DNA of 64,000 nt from Rhinopomastus cyanomelas (Eukaryota > Chordata > Aves > Bucerotiformes > Rhinopomastidae). The position numbers were made by a program, and so were the translations under genes. The stretch lies in contig VXBP01005599.1 in NCBI GenBank assembly GCA_013400115.1, forward strand, positions 1-64,000, in the 5' to 3' direction. Below the pieces are notes generated by a model that saw only the letters and a program-made list of their open reading frames with translations, did no database searches and was not told the origin of the DNA. This document shows, piece by piece, positions 1-11,929 of the stretch; position 1 is the first letter of the stretch; the number at the start of each line of letters is the position of its first letter.

Positions 1-137
1 CACCTGAACTTCACAGCAACTCTTCCTGTGGCAATAGAGTCAGACTTGAAACTGATTGGTTTCGCGTTCAGCATGGGCTACCTACAAAAGGCAGCCTATA
101 AGCAGAGTTGGAGGTGCATCTGCAATTCACTGAGTTA

Positions 138-640
138 CACAGAATCACAGAATGGTCAGGGTTGGAAGGGACTTCTGCAGATCGTCTAGGACAATCTCCC
201 TGACAAAACAGACTCGTCAAGAAAAGCAAGTGTACAGGGCTGCATTCAGGGGAGTATTGAATATTTCCAAAGCAGGAGATTCCACAATCCCTCTGGAGCA
301 GCCTGTTCTAGTGCTCTATCACCTTCTAAGTAAAGAAATTGTTCCTTAATTTCAGGTGAAATCTCCTGTGTTCCAGTTGGTGCCCAGAGCCTCTTGTCCT
401 GTCACTAGGCAACACTGAAAAGAGCCTGACCCCATCCTCTTGATCCTCATCCTTTTAGATATTTATAAGCATTGATAAGAACCCCTCTCAGTCTTCTTTT
501 CTCCAGGCTACACCAGACCCAGGTATCTCAGCCTTTCCTCCTAAGAAAGACGTTGTGGCTCTCTCATCATCTTCACAGTCCTCCACTGGACTCTGTCCAG
601 CAATTCCCTGTCTCTCTTGAATGAGGAAGCCCAGGACTGA
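138..640 (-). mobile_element. CR1 LINE, 5'-truncated 3' end
   Basis: The left edge carries the reverse complement of the CR1 octamer tail (AGAATCACAGAATGG), so the element reads right to left. It covers the 3' UTR and the last part of ORF2. Near its right end the minus strand still reads RELLDRVQWRTVKMM, the C-terminal region of the CR1 reverse-transcriptase protein. Many substitutions and stops make it a dead copy. The right edge is the usual 5' truncation point. Confidence 0.9.
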
Positions 641-1286
641 CTGATTATTAGAGGGTCAGAGCTGGAGGAAGTTAACACTAAATCTGAAGATGTGACATGG
701 TCAGGAATGGGAGTACAGGGCACTGAGACAGCTACTGGACCTACCAGCAGACTCTGCTGGACAGTTGCTCTACCAGAACCCAGCCTCCTCCTGGAATACC
801 AAGTACTGCGGCCCTTCACAAGTCACAGTTTACTACAGCCACTTCTTCTGATGTTAATAAAAGAAGATTTTTATAGCAAATATAGCTAAATAATGGCAAT
901 TTAGAAGTAAGCACAAATCCCAAAGACAGTGCCTGTTATACATGAAGTGACAGAACCTTACAGATTAAACAGATCTACTCCACTTGCAGTAATATCACGT
1001 CTTGCTCTTCTGTTTGGTAAGCCATAACTCAAGGTGCATTGGGGGCTGAAGACAAGGTAGTTGTTAACAAAGAAAGTGTTCCTATTTTTTTACTGCATCT
1101 GTAAAAAATTATGTAAATTTAAAATTAATTATATAGGTAAAAAAATGCTTTTACATAATTTCCTTTATACTTCATTACAACTTAATCTTTTTTAATAGAT
1201 GGTCTAAAGAAAATAAACTATGTGCTAGTCTTATTAAAATAAATTCTGTTCACTGTGAAAACAAAAATGAGAACAACAACAACAGC
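641..1286. other. unique AT-rich sequence, nothing recognised
   Basis: No repeat, RNA gene or convincing coding signal seen. The short open frames here lack any family resemblance. Confidence 0.5.
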
Positions 1287-2575
1287 AGAACCACAGAACA
1301 TTAGACATTGGAAGGAACCTTGAAAGATCATTTAGCCCAATCCCCCTGCCACAGCAGGATCACCTAGACCAAGTTGCACAGGAACACATCCAGGCAGATC
1401 TTAAACATCTCCAGTGAAGGAGACTCCACAACCTCCCTGGGCAGCCTGTTCCAGTGCTCCGCCACCCTCACTGGGAAGAAGTTCCTTCACATATTTATAT
1501 GGAACCTCCTGTGTTCCAGCTTATACCCATTTCACCATGTCCTATCAACAAATGACACTGAGAAGAGCCTGGCTCCATCCTTCTGACACCCACCCTTCAA
1601 ATATTTATAACATTAATGAGGTGACCCTTCAGTCTCCTCTTCTCCAAGCTTAAGAGGCCCAGTTCCCTCAGCCTGTCCTCATAAAGGAGATGTTCTACTC
1701 CCTTCACCATCATTGTGGCTCTGTGCTGAACTCTCTCCAGAAGTTCTGTTGCCTTCTTGAACTGAGGGGCCCAGAACTGGATACAGTATTCCAGATGTGG
1801 TCCCAACAGGGCAGAATAGAGGGGGAGACAAACCTCTATCCATCTGCTAACCATCCGTCTTTCTGATCTACCCCACGATGCTGTAGGCCTTCTTGGCCAC
1901 AAGGGAATATTCCTAGCTCATGGTCATCCTGCTGTCCACCAGGACCTCCAGGTCCCTCTCTCCTACACTGCTCTCCAACAGGTCAGTCCCCAACCTATAC
2001 TGGTACCTGGGGTGGTTCTTGCCCAGATGCAAGACTCTACACCTGCCCTTGTTACACTTCATTAGATTTCTCCCTGCCCAGCTCTCCAGCCTGTCCAGGT
2101 CCCGCTGAATTGCTGCACAGTCTGCTGGGATGTTGGCGACACTACCCATCATCAGCAAACTTGCTGACAATGCATGTCAATCCCTCATCCCAGTCATCAA
2201 TGAATAGATTAAACAGGACTGGTCCCAGCACCGACCCCATGGGCACTCCACTAGATACAGACCTCCAACTAGACTCTGTCCCATTGACCACTACTCTCTG
2301 GCTTCTATCCTGCAGCCAGTTCATCACCCACCTCACTACTCAATCATCCAGACCACACTCATTTTGGTTGCAAGGATGCTATGAGAGACTGTTTCAAATG
2401 CCTTACTCAAGTTAAGATAGACCACATCCACCACTCTGCCGTCATTTATCCACCTGGTTATATCCTCATAAAATACAGGTTGGTCAAGGATGATTTCACT
2501 TTAGTGAAACCATGCTGACTGTCCCTAGTGACCTTCTTGTCCTTGATGTGCCTAGTAACAGTGACAAAGATAAAT
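1287..2575 (-). mobile_element. CR1 LINE with reverse-transcriptase core
   Basis: This 1.29-kb copy runs from the 3' UTR (left) into the reverse-transcriptase domain (right). Minus-strand fragments show, in sense order, the region around [15 protein letters not shown] followed by the motif C box SKFADDG at about 2145-2330, then the thumb-like stretch [15 protein letters not shown] (about 1915-2170), then the C-terminus [15 protein letters not shown] (about 1600-1900). The FADD catalytic aspartates are kept, but the reading frame shifts between the three fragments, so the copy is inactive. The 5' half of ORF2 and all of ORF1 are missing through truncation. Confidence 0.92.
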
Positions 2576-3373
2576 TACATTCTTTTTTTTTTTAGAGCAC
2601 TTTTTCTTTAACTATTAGCCACTTCTGAAATAATTCAGAAAATACTACAAGGGTGACACATGTAATCTTCATTCACACCTGTGAGTAGGCACAGTAATGC
2701 AAAGCTTTCTGATCAGCTGTACTCTTTTGCTCATAATTGTTCTTAATTCAGACATCAAGTCTCAAAAGGACTAGGACCAGCAATGCCCTGGTGGTTTTTT
2801 TTCAGCTCCATCTCCTCACTTGACCCCCACTCTTTAAAGAACAAGTACAACCAACCCCATCAAGAATTCAAACCCCTTTTTCTGTACTTCACTGAAATTG
2901 AGTGTCATAGTTCCTTTCCATATCACTGTACTCCTTTCTGGCTGATTTACTGCACTCCAAACCTCCTGGGAATGATGAAATTGCAAATCTCTCTTCGTAC
3001 TTACAAGATGGAATTTTAGCATGGTCAATTATTATCATAATATCTTACAATAATCATGTAATTTGATCTATAGTAGAATAATTATTGCTATAGCCCAGTA
3101 ACAACTCTATTTTTACAAGTTCTTTAACCAGTGTTTTGTCTTTCTGCATTGTTGATCTTCAAAAATCTCCTTATTTAAATAAACGGTGGCACGAATGTGG
3201 TTTAAGGGCTTTTTAAAGAGAATGGATTAGTGTGGTTTCCCCACACTCTATTTTCTGAGCAGGGCTTGATCAGTGTGCTATCGTTTCCCTGCTGTTTCTT
3301 ATCTCCAGATGTCACTACTCCCACGCACTGTCAGAGATATGGATAATAGCAATAGGTAGCACGTTATAGAAAG
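2576..3373. other. unique sequence with a short T run
   Basis: A T-rich run near 2582-2594 is followed by AT-rich unique DNA. The small open frames at 2783-3028 overlap on both strands and look like chance. Confidence 0.45.
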
Positions 3374-3700
3374 AAATCACAGAATCACTGAGGCTGGAAA
3401 AGGCCACTCAGCCTAGCCTAGGACCTAACCACCAGCAAGACCAGGGCACTAAGGGTCACAGCCAGGATGTCATTAAACACCTCCATGGATGGAGACTCCA
3501 CCACTGTCCTGAGCAGTCCATTCTAAGGCCTGACCTTTCCATGAGGGAGGGAGTCCTAATGTCCAATCTAACCCTCCCCTGGCAGCTTCAGGACCTTACC
3601 CTGGCGCTAGCTGCCTGGGTGAAGATCCTGACCCCCACCTGACTACAACCTCCCTTCAAGGAGTTGTAGAGAGGGAGAAGGTGCCCCTTGAGTCCAAATA
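3374..3700 (-). mobile_element. CR1 LINE 3' end, second subfamily
   Basis: Begins with AATCACAGAATCACTGAGG and differs from the first two copies in its 3' UTR (a GAGGCTGGAAAAG-type subfamily). The same subfamily recurs at 7488, 18756, 29747 and 57276. Only the 3' UTR and extreme ORF2 C-terminus remain. Confidence 0.85.
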
Positions 3701-4927
3701 GTGGGTTTTGTCTTTGATGATGGGGCAGACAGTGCCACAAAAACTCTGCAAAAGACAGCTACTAGCTCACAAAAGAATCTCTATGGTTACTGAAAGTTTA
3801 AGCCAGGATCAATGAAGAACTTCCTCAGGAAAACATCCAACCAGATTTACCTAGTCTATCAATCTTTTCCAACATAAAAGCCTGCAAATTGTTCTAAGAG
3901 AATGTATTTTATGTAAAACAGATGATTTGAAGGCATTTAGTTTATCAGAAACTTTATGGGATAAATCCTGATGTCTCAGTTCATAGGCAGTGGCCTTATC
4001 AGGGGGACTTAGTGCCTTAACAAGGGACGGCAGGAACCCAAACAACTGTTGCTGCATGCTGGGGTGCCTGTGGTTCCTTGTGCATTTCATGTTTTGCTTA
4101 TCTCTGCCGGCATTCTTGCTTTGATGCAGTGCAGCTGTAAATCACTACTTCTGCAGGAGCCTCAGCTACTGTTACCTACCATAGCCAACTCAGTCCTAAG
4201 TGTCCAAGCATGTGAAAGGAGCAGCAAAGCTTTTCTGCCCTGACACAGGATGAAGACAATAAAACCTCCTTTACCTTTTGTCACATATATGGCTGTGCAG
4301 AACAGGCTCTACTTTTAAAGCCTTCTTAGTGTAATTTAACAAATACTTCTACTACAAATGCTAATCAATTTAAAACTATAAAACTTTCAAACTGCAGAGC
4401 TTTTAAAACCAAAGCTCCCCATTAATTTTTAGTTTTTCCCACAAGGAGTAAATACACCAGCAAGCTCCTGAGCAGCTCTGCTGTCTTCCCCTGCACTGAT
4501 GGCTGTTATGTTGCAGCTGTTAGACTAGTAAAGCAGCAAAGACGGAAGTAGTAGAGGTGGCAGCTGTGAGATCACTGGGAGAACACAGAAAATGAGGTAC
4601 CACTATAATACCTTCTTCAGTGCCTGCCTTCAGCACAATGACAAGAACAACAAGACTGTGTTGATCCACTGAAGAAATGCAGAAGATATATTAGGACTGT
4701 GAGGACTGCCTGGCTGGCACTGTGTTAACCTGCATTTCTGGTGGAGCGCTGCCATGTGCTTTCAGCTCATAACCCACCTGCTTGGCACCATGGCATCTTA
4801 ACAGAGGTTTTTGTCCTTTGACTTCCCTCTTTCTGCTATAAAGAATAAAGACCACTGACCCTGCAAACACATAATAACTCTTGGTATGCAGCATTACTGT
4901 TTCCAGTACCACATGTACTGGCCAATT
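3701..4927. other. unique sequence, nothing recognised
   Basis: No repeat boundary, RNA gene or credible exon seen. Open frames at 3851-4243 lie on both strands and are not convincing. Confidence 0.45.
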
Positions 4928-5365
4928 TCATAGAATCACAGAATCATTGTGGCCGAAAAGGACCTCCAGGATTATCAAGTCCAGCCCTCATCCCAACATC
5001 TCCTTAACCCCTAGACTGTGGCCTCAAGTGATCTAGCTCCTCAGGTTTTAAACACCTCCAGGGACAGTGACTCCACCATCTCCCTGGACAGCCTCATCCT
5101 ATCGTTAATAATTTGGGAGAAGAGACCAGCACCACTGTCTCACCAGCACACTACAACCTCCTTTTAGGTAGCAGTAGAGAGCAATAAGGTCTCCTCTCAA
5201 CCTCCTCTTCTCTAGATTAAATAACCCCAGTTCCCTCAGCTGCTCCTGGTTAAGTCCTGGTTTCTAGAACTCTTACCAAACTCATTGCCCTTCTCTGGAC
5301 CCAATAAAGCACCATACTTGTGTTTCGAATGTGCCTGGCCACACTAGGCACCCAAGAATTTCACA
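4928..5365 (-). mobile_element. CR1 LINE 3' end with internal deletion
   Basis: Starts CATAGAATCACAGAATC and belongs to the GTCCAGCCCTCATCCCAAC-type subfamily also present at 53412. Compared with the copy at 57276, about 90 bases are missing near 5095-5100, where the text jumps from the conserved CTGGACAGCC block to TCATCCTATCGTTAATAATT. The right end reaches the ORF2 C-terminal region. Confidence 0.85.
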
Positions 5366-5813
5366 CATGCACAAGCTCTCCAGAAAGACCACCTGACTTA
5401 CTGGTGAAGTCAACCAACACAAGTTCCTACAGGTGGAAAGAAGGTGGGAGCCCCCTCTGTGAAGTATATCCATGATAGGACATCAGGACAGTTTAAAAAC
5501 TGCTTTTTTCCTGATACCCTAGAAATATTGTTTTCCCCAAAATGTGTGTGTATCTTCCACTGTATTCTTTCTCTTTCAATTTCCTTACCCTATATCGATC
5601 ATGTTTACTGTAGCAGGGATAGCTGTCTGTGACTATATGATGATCTATGACTATAAAACATCAGAATCTCTAACTGCCTTTCTATTTTTGTCCTTTAAAA
5701 AAACAACAACAAAAAACACCATGTTTCTGTGATCAGCATGGCCATAGCAAGCTAAATTCAAGACCTCTCTGAGCACATACCATACTGGGATGACGTACAG
5801 GATAAGCGTGGAC
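5366..5813. other. unique sequence, nothing recognised
   Basis: AT-rich DNA with an A/C run near 5698-5718. No feature supported. Confidence 0.45.
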
Positions 5814-6011
5814 AGAACCACAGAATGTTAGGAATTGAAAGGGATTTCAAAAGATCATCTAGTCCAATCGTAAAATCATTCCCCAGTAGCCTGATGACAT
5901 AGATGTTTATTCTTATATATCTGTGACGGCTGAAACTGAATTGTCTATTTTCCCTACCTATTTTTGTGTTTTATGATCCCAGGAAAAATTCAAAAGCAGG
6001 AAAATATGTTC
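5814..6011 (-). repeat. dispersed repeat with CR1 tail, copy 1
   Basis: The left 60 bases or so (about 5814-5873) are a CR1-type tail in minus orientation. The remaining 130 bases do not resemble CR1 ORF2 or its usual 3' UTR. The whole unit aligns, in reverse complement, with 20941-21141, sharing blocks such as CATCTATGTCATCAGGCTAC and TTTTCCTGGGATCATAAAA. Two copies with a common non-CR1 body and a CR1 tail suggest either a CR1-dependent SINE or an unusual CR1 subfamily with a different 3' UTR. I do not recognise the body. Confidence 0.65.
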
Positions 6012-6059
6012 AAATTATATGGAACTGACAAAAACTAGATTGGTGGGTTTTTTTGATTG

Positions 6060-6680
6060 TGTTATGACCAGGAGCCAGCAACAGGCCCCAGTGGCCAAGA
6101 AGGCCAATGGCATCCTGGGGTGGACCAGAAGGAGAGTGGTTAGCAGATGGAGAGAAGTTCTCCCCCTCCACTGTGCCCTGGTAAGACCACATCTGGAATA
6201 TTGTGTCCAGTTCTGGACCCCTCAGCTCAAGGACGACACAGAACTACTGGAGAAAGTCCAGCACAGAGCCACAATGATGATGAAGGGAGTGGAGCATCTC
6301 CCTGATGAGGAAAGGCTGAGGGAGCTGGGTCTCTTTAGCTGGGAAAAAAGAAGAGTGAGGGGGTGACCTCATTAATGTTTATAAATATGCGAAGGTGGGT
6401 ATCAGGAGGATGGAGCCAGGCTCTTCTCAGTGTCAGACAATAACAGGACAAGGGGCAATGGGTGTAAGTTGAAATATAGGAGGTCCCACATCAATATGAG
6501 AAGGAACTTCTTAATGGTGAGGGTGATACTGGAATGGGCTGCCCAGTGGGGTTGTGGAATATCCTTCTCTGAAGACGTTTAAAACTTGCTTGGACATGTG
6601 TGATCCTGCTGTGGCAGGGGGGTTTGACTAGATGATTTTTCGAAGTTCCTTACAATCCCTGATGTTCTACAATTCTGTGC
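6060..6680 (+). mobile_element. CR1 LINE 3' end, plus strand
   Basis: Reads left to right and ends in the degenerate tail GTTCTACAATTCTGTG. An open frame at 6019-6366 contains the ORF2 C-terminal signature ([19 protein letters not shown], then HPDEER-like and [10 protein letters not shown] stretches) before a stop and the 3' UTR. It stands head to head with the minus-strand repeat that ends at 6011, so this is an inverted pair of insertions about 50 bases apart. Confidence 0.92.
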
Positions 6681-7487
6681 GTTTGCCTTCTCGGTCTCAG
6701 ACTCAGCAATTTTAGCATTTTCCTAAAGATAAAGGTTCCTTGCTGAAGGTCCCACGCCCTTTATCTAGAATTTGGGATTACACTTTGGAGAGTATCTTCT
6801 GGCATTTCTGTCATAAGAAATGCAGCGCATTTTTTATTGCACCTGTTTCAGAATAACAGGAGTTTCTCCACAAACGCTGCCAAAACTTGAAGCCAAGCCT
6901 CCCATCCTCTTTTCCACACATGCTCTTCACTTTCCTTCAGTTTATCCCGGGTTGTTATAAATGTAATCCTTAGTCTGCTGGTAATTCCACAAAGTCCTGT
7001 TTATCTCAAACACTGAAACATAAATAGGCAATGCGAACAACAGAAAAAAAAATACATTACTTCACTGGATTTTTGCATTATCTGCTTATTGATTTTCTTC
7101 CTCCTACTCTTATAGTCTGCAAAATATTTATAACACTTTCTACTGAAACTTTGGGAGGTTCTGGATGGTCATGGGAAAGAGTGGAATTTATTTGCACTCT
7201 TCAATCTAAATATTTAGATTATTAGATAGTCTCTCACTATGATTAACCACTATAATTATGTGTTTGTAGCTCTATCCTCAAATCTTCTGGGGCATGAAAT
7301 GAAACAATTTTTATCGTATCTAGGTCTTTGCAGTGTCTTGGAAGGCATCGTAGAAGAACTCTCATGAAAGCACTCCATTCTGCTGTTGTCTAGGTAGGTA
7401 GAAAGAAACCTATGACAAGAGCAACACAGAGAAGCAGACAAGAAAAGTGCTGAGAACTGAGGGTGAGAACTGAGACAGGCCACTGCA
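6681..7487. other. unique sequence, nothing recognised
   Basis: No repeat or gene signal supported. Confidence 0.45.
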
Positions 7488-8025
7488 GATAGACTCCCAG
7501 AATTACTGAGGCTGGAAAAGACACCTAAGATGAACTAGTCCAGCCAAGGACCTAACATCACCAAATCCGCCAGAACAGGGGACTAAGGGCTACAGGCAGT
7601 CTATCCTTCAACACCTCCAGGGATGGGCAGTCCATTCCAGGTCTAATCATGCTTTCCATCAGGAAGGGCTTCCTAGCATCCAACCTAACCATCCCCTGGC
7701 AGCTTCAGGCCCTGCCTTCTCGTCCTGGTGCTAGTTGCCTGGGAGAAAAGCCCAACCTCCACCTGACTACACATTCCCTTCAGGGAGCTGTAGAGAGGGG
7801 AGAAGGTCTCCCCCAAGTCTCCTATTCTCCAGGCTAAACACCCACAACTCCCTCAGCCATTCCTCATCAGACTTTCCCTCCAGTCCCTTGCCCAACCTCA
7901 TTGCTCATCTGGACCTGCTCCAGTCCCTCAATCACTTTCTTGAAGTGGGGGCCCCAGAGCTGCCCTCAGTACTTGGGGGGGGGCCTCACTGATGGCCAGT
8001 ACAGGAGGAGAATTACATCTCCCTG
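7488..8025 (-). mobile_element. CR1 LINE 3' end (GAGGCTGG subfamily)
   Basis: Begins AGAATTACTGAGGCTGG and extends through the 3' UTR into the ORF2 C-terminus, ending near a G run at 7976-7983. It lacks about 20 bases that other copies have near 7620 (the block normally reading GGGGACTCCACC). No intact frame. Confidence 0.88.
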
Positions 8026-9699
8026 AATGCATCCAACCCTGATTATGAACTGGATCTGTCTGTTGGATATTTTTATGACAGATTTACGTAGATTTTTCAG
8101 GTACTATGGACATTCTCACTGCTCCTGGGTTTCCTGTTGAGGTGTTTCGGGTCAGAGGTGTTTTCATTTTTCTTACTGGTGGCTGGTTACACTATGTTAT
8201 CCTTGCATTATGTAAAGACAAATAATAAACTGTGTATCATGCTGCTGGGCTTTGATTGGGCTATGGAATTGTCAGAACAATAAGACAGAACAATTTGAGA
8301 GGCAACCAGCTACAATGTCCCCAAACCATACATCCTGCATTTCAAAAATACTTTAGCAACAGCACCCATTTAAACAACTGACCATACCAATCCGTTTTCT
8401 AAAATCAGTGCCCTAACTACCTTCTTGCTGCTTGTCACAATGAAATAAGAGTAATAGCTACAAAAAGCAATGCCCACAGTATTACCCACTTCCATCTGGC
8501 AGCCTGAAGCCAACTATTTTCCTGATAATAGAAAAACACCACATTGTGTGATTTTGAAGTGAACAAACACTACCTGAAGTGAAGAAACACACTAACCACA
8601 AGCATAGGAAGGATTTGGTTCATTAAATTCATCACTCAGCTCGAGTGAGCCAGAGGAATGTATGTACCATCACCAAGGTCACATCACTATTTCCTGAAGT
8701 TCTATCGCAGTCTCATACAGCTCAGTACTCCTCTCCCAGAGATGTTTAGTCTGCAGGCAATCATTTTACTTTCCCATTCTAATGTTAATGTTCTCTTTCA
8801 GAAACACATGGAAGGATTTCTTAAACAAGTACCTGACCTTAATCCCAACAAACCATATGTTAGACCCTAAGAGTGGTAAAAAAGAACAGCAGAGGTGCCT
8901 GAAAAGTTACTAGATACTGTAATACTCACAGCTGGGTTGCTAAAACCCACAGATCATACTAATTGAAGGGAAAAATGGAAGAAGATGAGAAAATTTACAG
9001 TGTGAATTACTATGATTTTTCAAACCAGAGAGAAGTTAAGGTGAAAGAAACAAAAGAAATTACTGGAATGAAACATTTTTACATAAAATGAATCCATTTT
9101 CCCAACTCAGCATTTAAAGAATTTCTTTTTATTCTAAAATCCACTTTTAATCAACTGCCTGGCAAAGCTTTAGAAGCCAGGCTAGAGTCTGTGCAATGGT
9201 CCAGAGTCTTATTTTGAAAATTTTAAATCAATGCCAAGGCTCCCTTCTAGCTCTCTGGCCTGGTTTTGACTTCTCAGGATCTTCAAAACACAAAAGTAAA
9301 TGCTGGAAAAATGCTATTAGCCAAAGAACAACAATAACAGTTGGAGGGGTAAAAAGAATGAAAGGAAACAAAACTAAATAGGAAGGAATTGCCACTATTC
9401 ACTCAAGGACACATTTCTTCCAGCACTACCAGCCTTTAACCAGTAACCTCAACCACTCCTCAGCCCCTACAGCTTCTGTCAAAGCACAGTCGCTTACTCT
9501 GTAGACTTGAATAATTTTTACAGTGTTCTCCATGTCACAGGGTACAAATACACCACAGCTTTCACCAATTCATCTCATGGCCAAGTTATGCTGAAGTAAG
9601 CATAAACATCAGTTGGACTAAAGTAAAAGATCAAATATTAATACCTATTTATTCCATATTAGAAAGGATAACTATATAGTAACAAACTCTAAGTGATGG
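8026..9699. other. mostly unique; possible LTR-like scrap near 8125-8240
   Basis: Around 8125-8240 the text (GGTTTCCTGTTGAGG, TTTTTCTTACTGGTGGCTGG, then AATAAACTGTG) faintly recalls the start of a common avian LTR, but I cannot confirm this. The rest is unique AT-rich DNA with no supported feature. Confidence 0.3.
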
Positions 9700-9888
9700 G
9701 TTTAAAAACATTCTGAAAGAAAACTCGCTCTTGTCACAGTTTCAGTTCAGCCTGTGGTTGCATGTCTTAGTGAAATCTCTTTCTTGGTAGAACACATTTA
9801 AAGCCTTCAGATGAGCTGATGCAATTTCATCACTGTTCCTGAAAGGCTCTTACTTCCCTCACACCAAAACCCAATTTAAGAAAACAAG
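9700..9888. repeat. flank block shared with 32320-32499
   Basis: About 170 bases immediately downstream (in CR1 sense) of the CR1 at 9889 match the block at 32320-32499 at roughly 85% by eye, including an identical run covering AGCCTTCAGATGAGCTGATG and TTCATCACTGTTCCTGAAAG. The block is not CR1. In both places it directly follows the 3' end of a minus-strand CR1 of the same subfamily, and in both the match fades at a TTTAAAAA-like run. See findings for the transduction interpretation. Confidence 0.75.
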
Positions 9889-10185
9889 AATCACAGAATC
9901 ATAGAATAGTTTGGGCTGGAAAGATCTTCAGGGTCGTCAAGTCCAACCTTTTCCTAGCCCTATCAGCACCACTAAACCCTGTCCCATAACGCAACTTCCA
10001 CATTCTCTTCAACACGTCCAGGGATGGCAACTCAATCCTCTCCCTGGGCAGGCTGTTCCAGTGCTTGACACTCCTTTCAGGAAAGAAATTCCTCCTGACA
10101 TTCAACCTGAACCTCCCCTGGAGCAGCTTAAGGCCTTTTCCCCTCATCCTATCACTGGCCATTAGGGAGAACAGACCAGTGTTTT
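9889..10185 (-). mobile_element. CR1 LINE 3' end (CCTTTTCCTAGCCC subfamily)
   Basis: Begins AATCACAGAATCATAGAATA. The minus-strand frame at 9899-10201 reads [19 protein letters not shown], the typical near-C-terminal CR1 text. It shares its subfamily with 32500-32910 and the plus-strand copy at 36975-37277. It is truncated at its 5' (right) end earlier than the 32500 copy. Confidence 0.9.
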
Positions 10186-11929
10186 GTGGCTCACTGTACA
10201 TTCACATACTGCATCTCCAGTAGCATCTCTCATATTTTACAATCTATACATTAAAAAAAAAGACCCCAACACTTAATATCTAATTGGGATACGCTCTTTT
10301 CAATGAAATGTCTTCAGCACATGCCAAGAAGCAAAGTAAACCATCTCATCATTAGTTCAGTACTTGGAAAAAGCTACTGGTACCACAACTGCTTCTCTTA
10401 TTGCTGAGATTTCTCTCCTACGTTGTAGCCTGCAGAACAGAACTTCCCTTGGCTTGAAAACTCAGTTAGGTGGAGTGTGGGTTAGTAATCTTGTGCAACT
10501 TTCCTCCACAGACAGATCTCATCTTTATGAGATCATGTTAGCAGCAGAACACTTTATTCTTTTCCTCTTCCCTCTCCCACTGTGTTAGCTCTTTGCGCTC
10601 AAAGGACTTTCTACATAGTCTGAGGGGCAGGAGTGTGTGTTGTCCTGGTTTTCACTGGTTTTCTGTTTGTTTGTTGGTTTTTTTCACAGTTGTGCATAGG
10701 TTACCAAAGCACTGAATCCTGCTTTACTTTTCTCCTGACCTTTATTCAAAAAGCTTGACCATGAATTTAAAAAGGTCTTGTTAGTTCACCTTGGAAAGAT
10801 AAATCATTTAATAATCTTTAGTCAGCAAGGGGCCGACTACACAAATCTATGAAAGTATATCTGAAAGCAATTTGAAAGGTGAAGCACAAAAGTTAAAGAA
10901 AATTTTAAAATACAGTAAAAAGTAAATCCTATGAAGCAGAACTACTACTTTGGGAAAGAAAAATTTCAGATGTCTGGATGCCTCTTCTGGTTTAAGGCTT
11001 TTTTGGTAGCCAGTCCAGCAGAAGATTGCTGGATAACCCAAGTACGATACATTTGCACCACCATCTCATGTACAGAGACTAACAGGTTGTCTGGATTCTC
11101 TCTGAGAGTCTCCATCAAGTAGAATAAACCACACTATTCCAGGTTTTAGATGCAGCCTAAGCACTGTATTTTCATAAAGGGAGAGAAATTGAAGCAGCTC
11201 CTATGTTAGCAGTAGTCAGTCCTGCCAGTACATGACTGTGTTGGGAGGCACTGAACATGGGATATTCTCAAAGGAATTAATGCAAACAATCTCATTGCCT
11301 CCAAAGAAACTTGAGGAATTTTATAGCTAATGGAGCAGGTGCAAAGTGCTGCCTCAGACAGCAGAAGTTAATCTGAATCCCTTTGATGGAGCAGGAAAGA
11401 CTTTCCTTGGCTTCAGTAATCATCGAACTATGGTCACAGGTCTTCAGTTTTGTATTTGCAGTAGCAGTGAGACTACTGTTTTCTGGCTTAAGCAGTTATA
11501 CTCCTCAGGAAGAAGAAAGCTAGCCGTGTTTTAAGCCATAGTCATTACTTTCCTCCTGAGTCTCATTACAATGTTTCAATTTGCCATTATTGTTTTTCCT
11601 CACATCAAAAAGTTGTCATCACCTGGGAGAAAAGCAGCAGGGGAGAATCCTGCTGGCTTTCTTTTTGTGGGATGTGTTTTTAGGTTGGTTTTTTATGTAG
11701 ACACCTCTGAAGCCTTCATTCTCATATCCTTGATAAGGAAAAGTCTCATCCTCTCCACAAATTAAAAGACACAGCTTTGCAAAGCACTCATGAAATCCTT
11801 ACCCTAGTCCATACCATTAGAAGAGGTACAGCTATGTCTCTGACATATGGAACCAGGAACAATATAAGCAATCCATCATGTGGTTGCTTGATTCTACTTT
11901 CAGGTATCCAGTATCAAAGAGATATGGAA
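10186..11929. other. unique sequence, nothing recognised
   Basis: Includes a short A run at about 10253-10262 and a TTTG-rich stretch near 10660-10685. No gene or repeat supported. Confidence 0.45.

Noticed and set aside
8125..8240. Avian LTR start
   Set aside because: Similarity to a remembered LTR is faint and no boundaries or target duplication could be found.
10638..10690. LTR-like TGTCCTGGTTTTCACTGG text
   Set aside because: Too short and followed by low-complexity TTTG repeats. No element structure.
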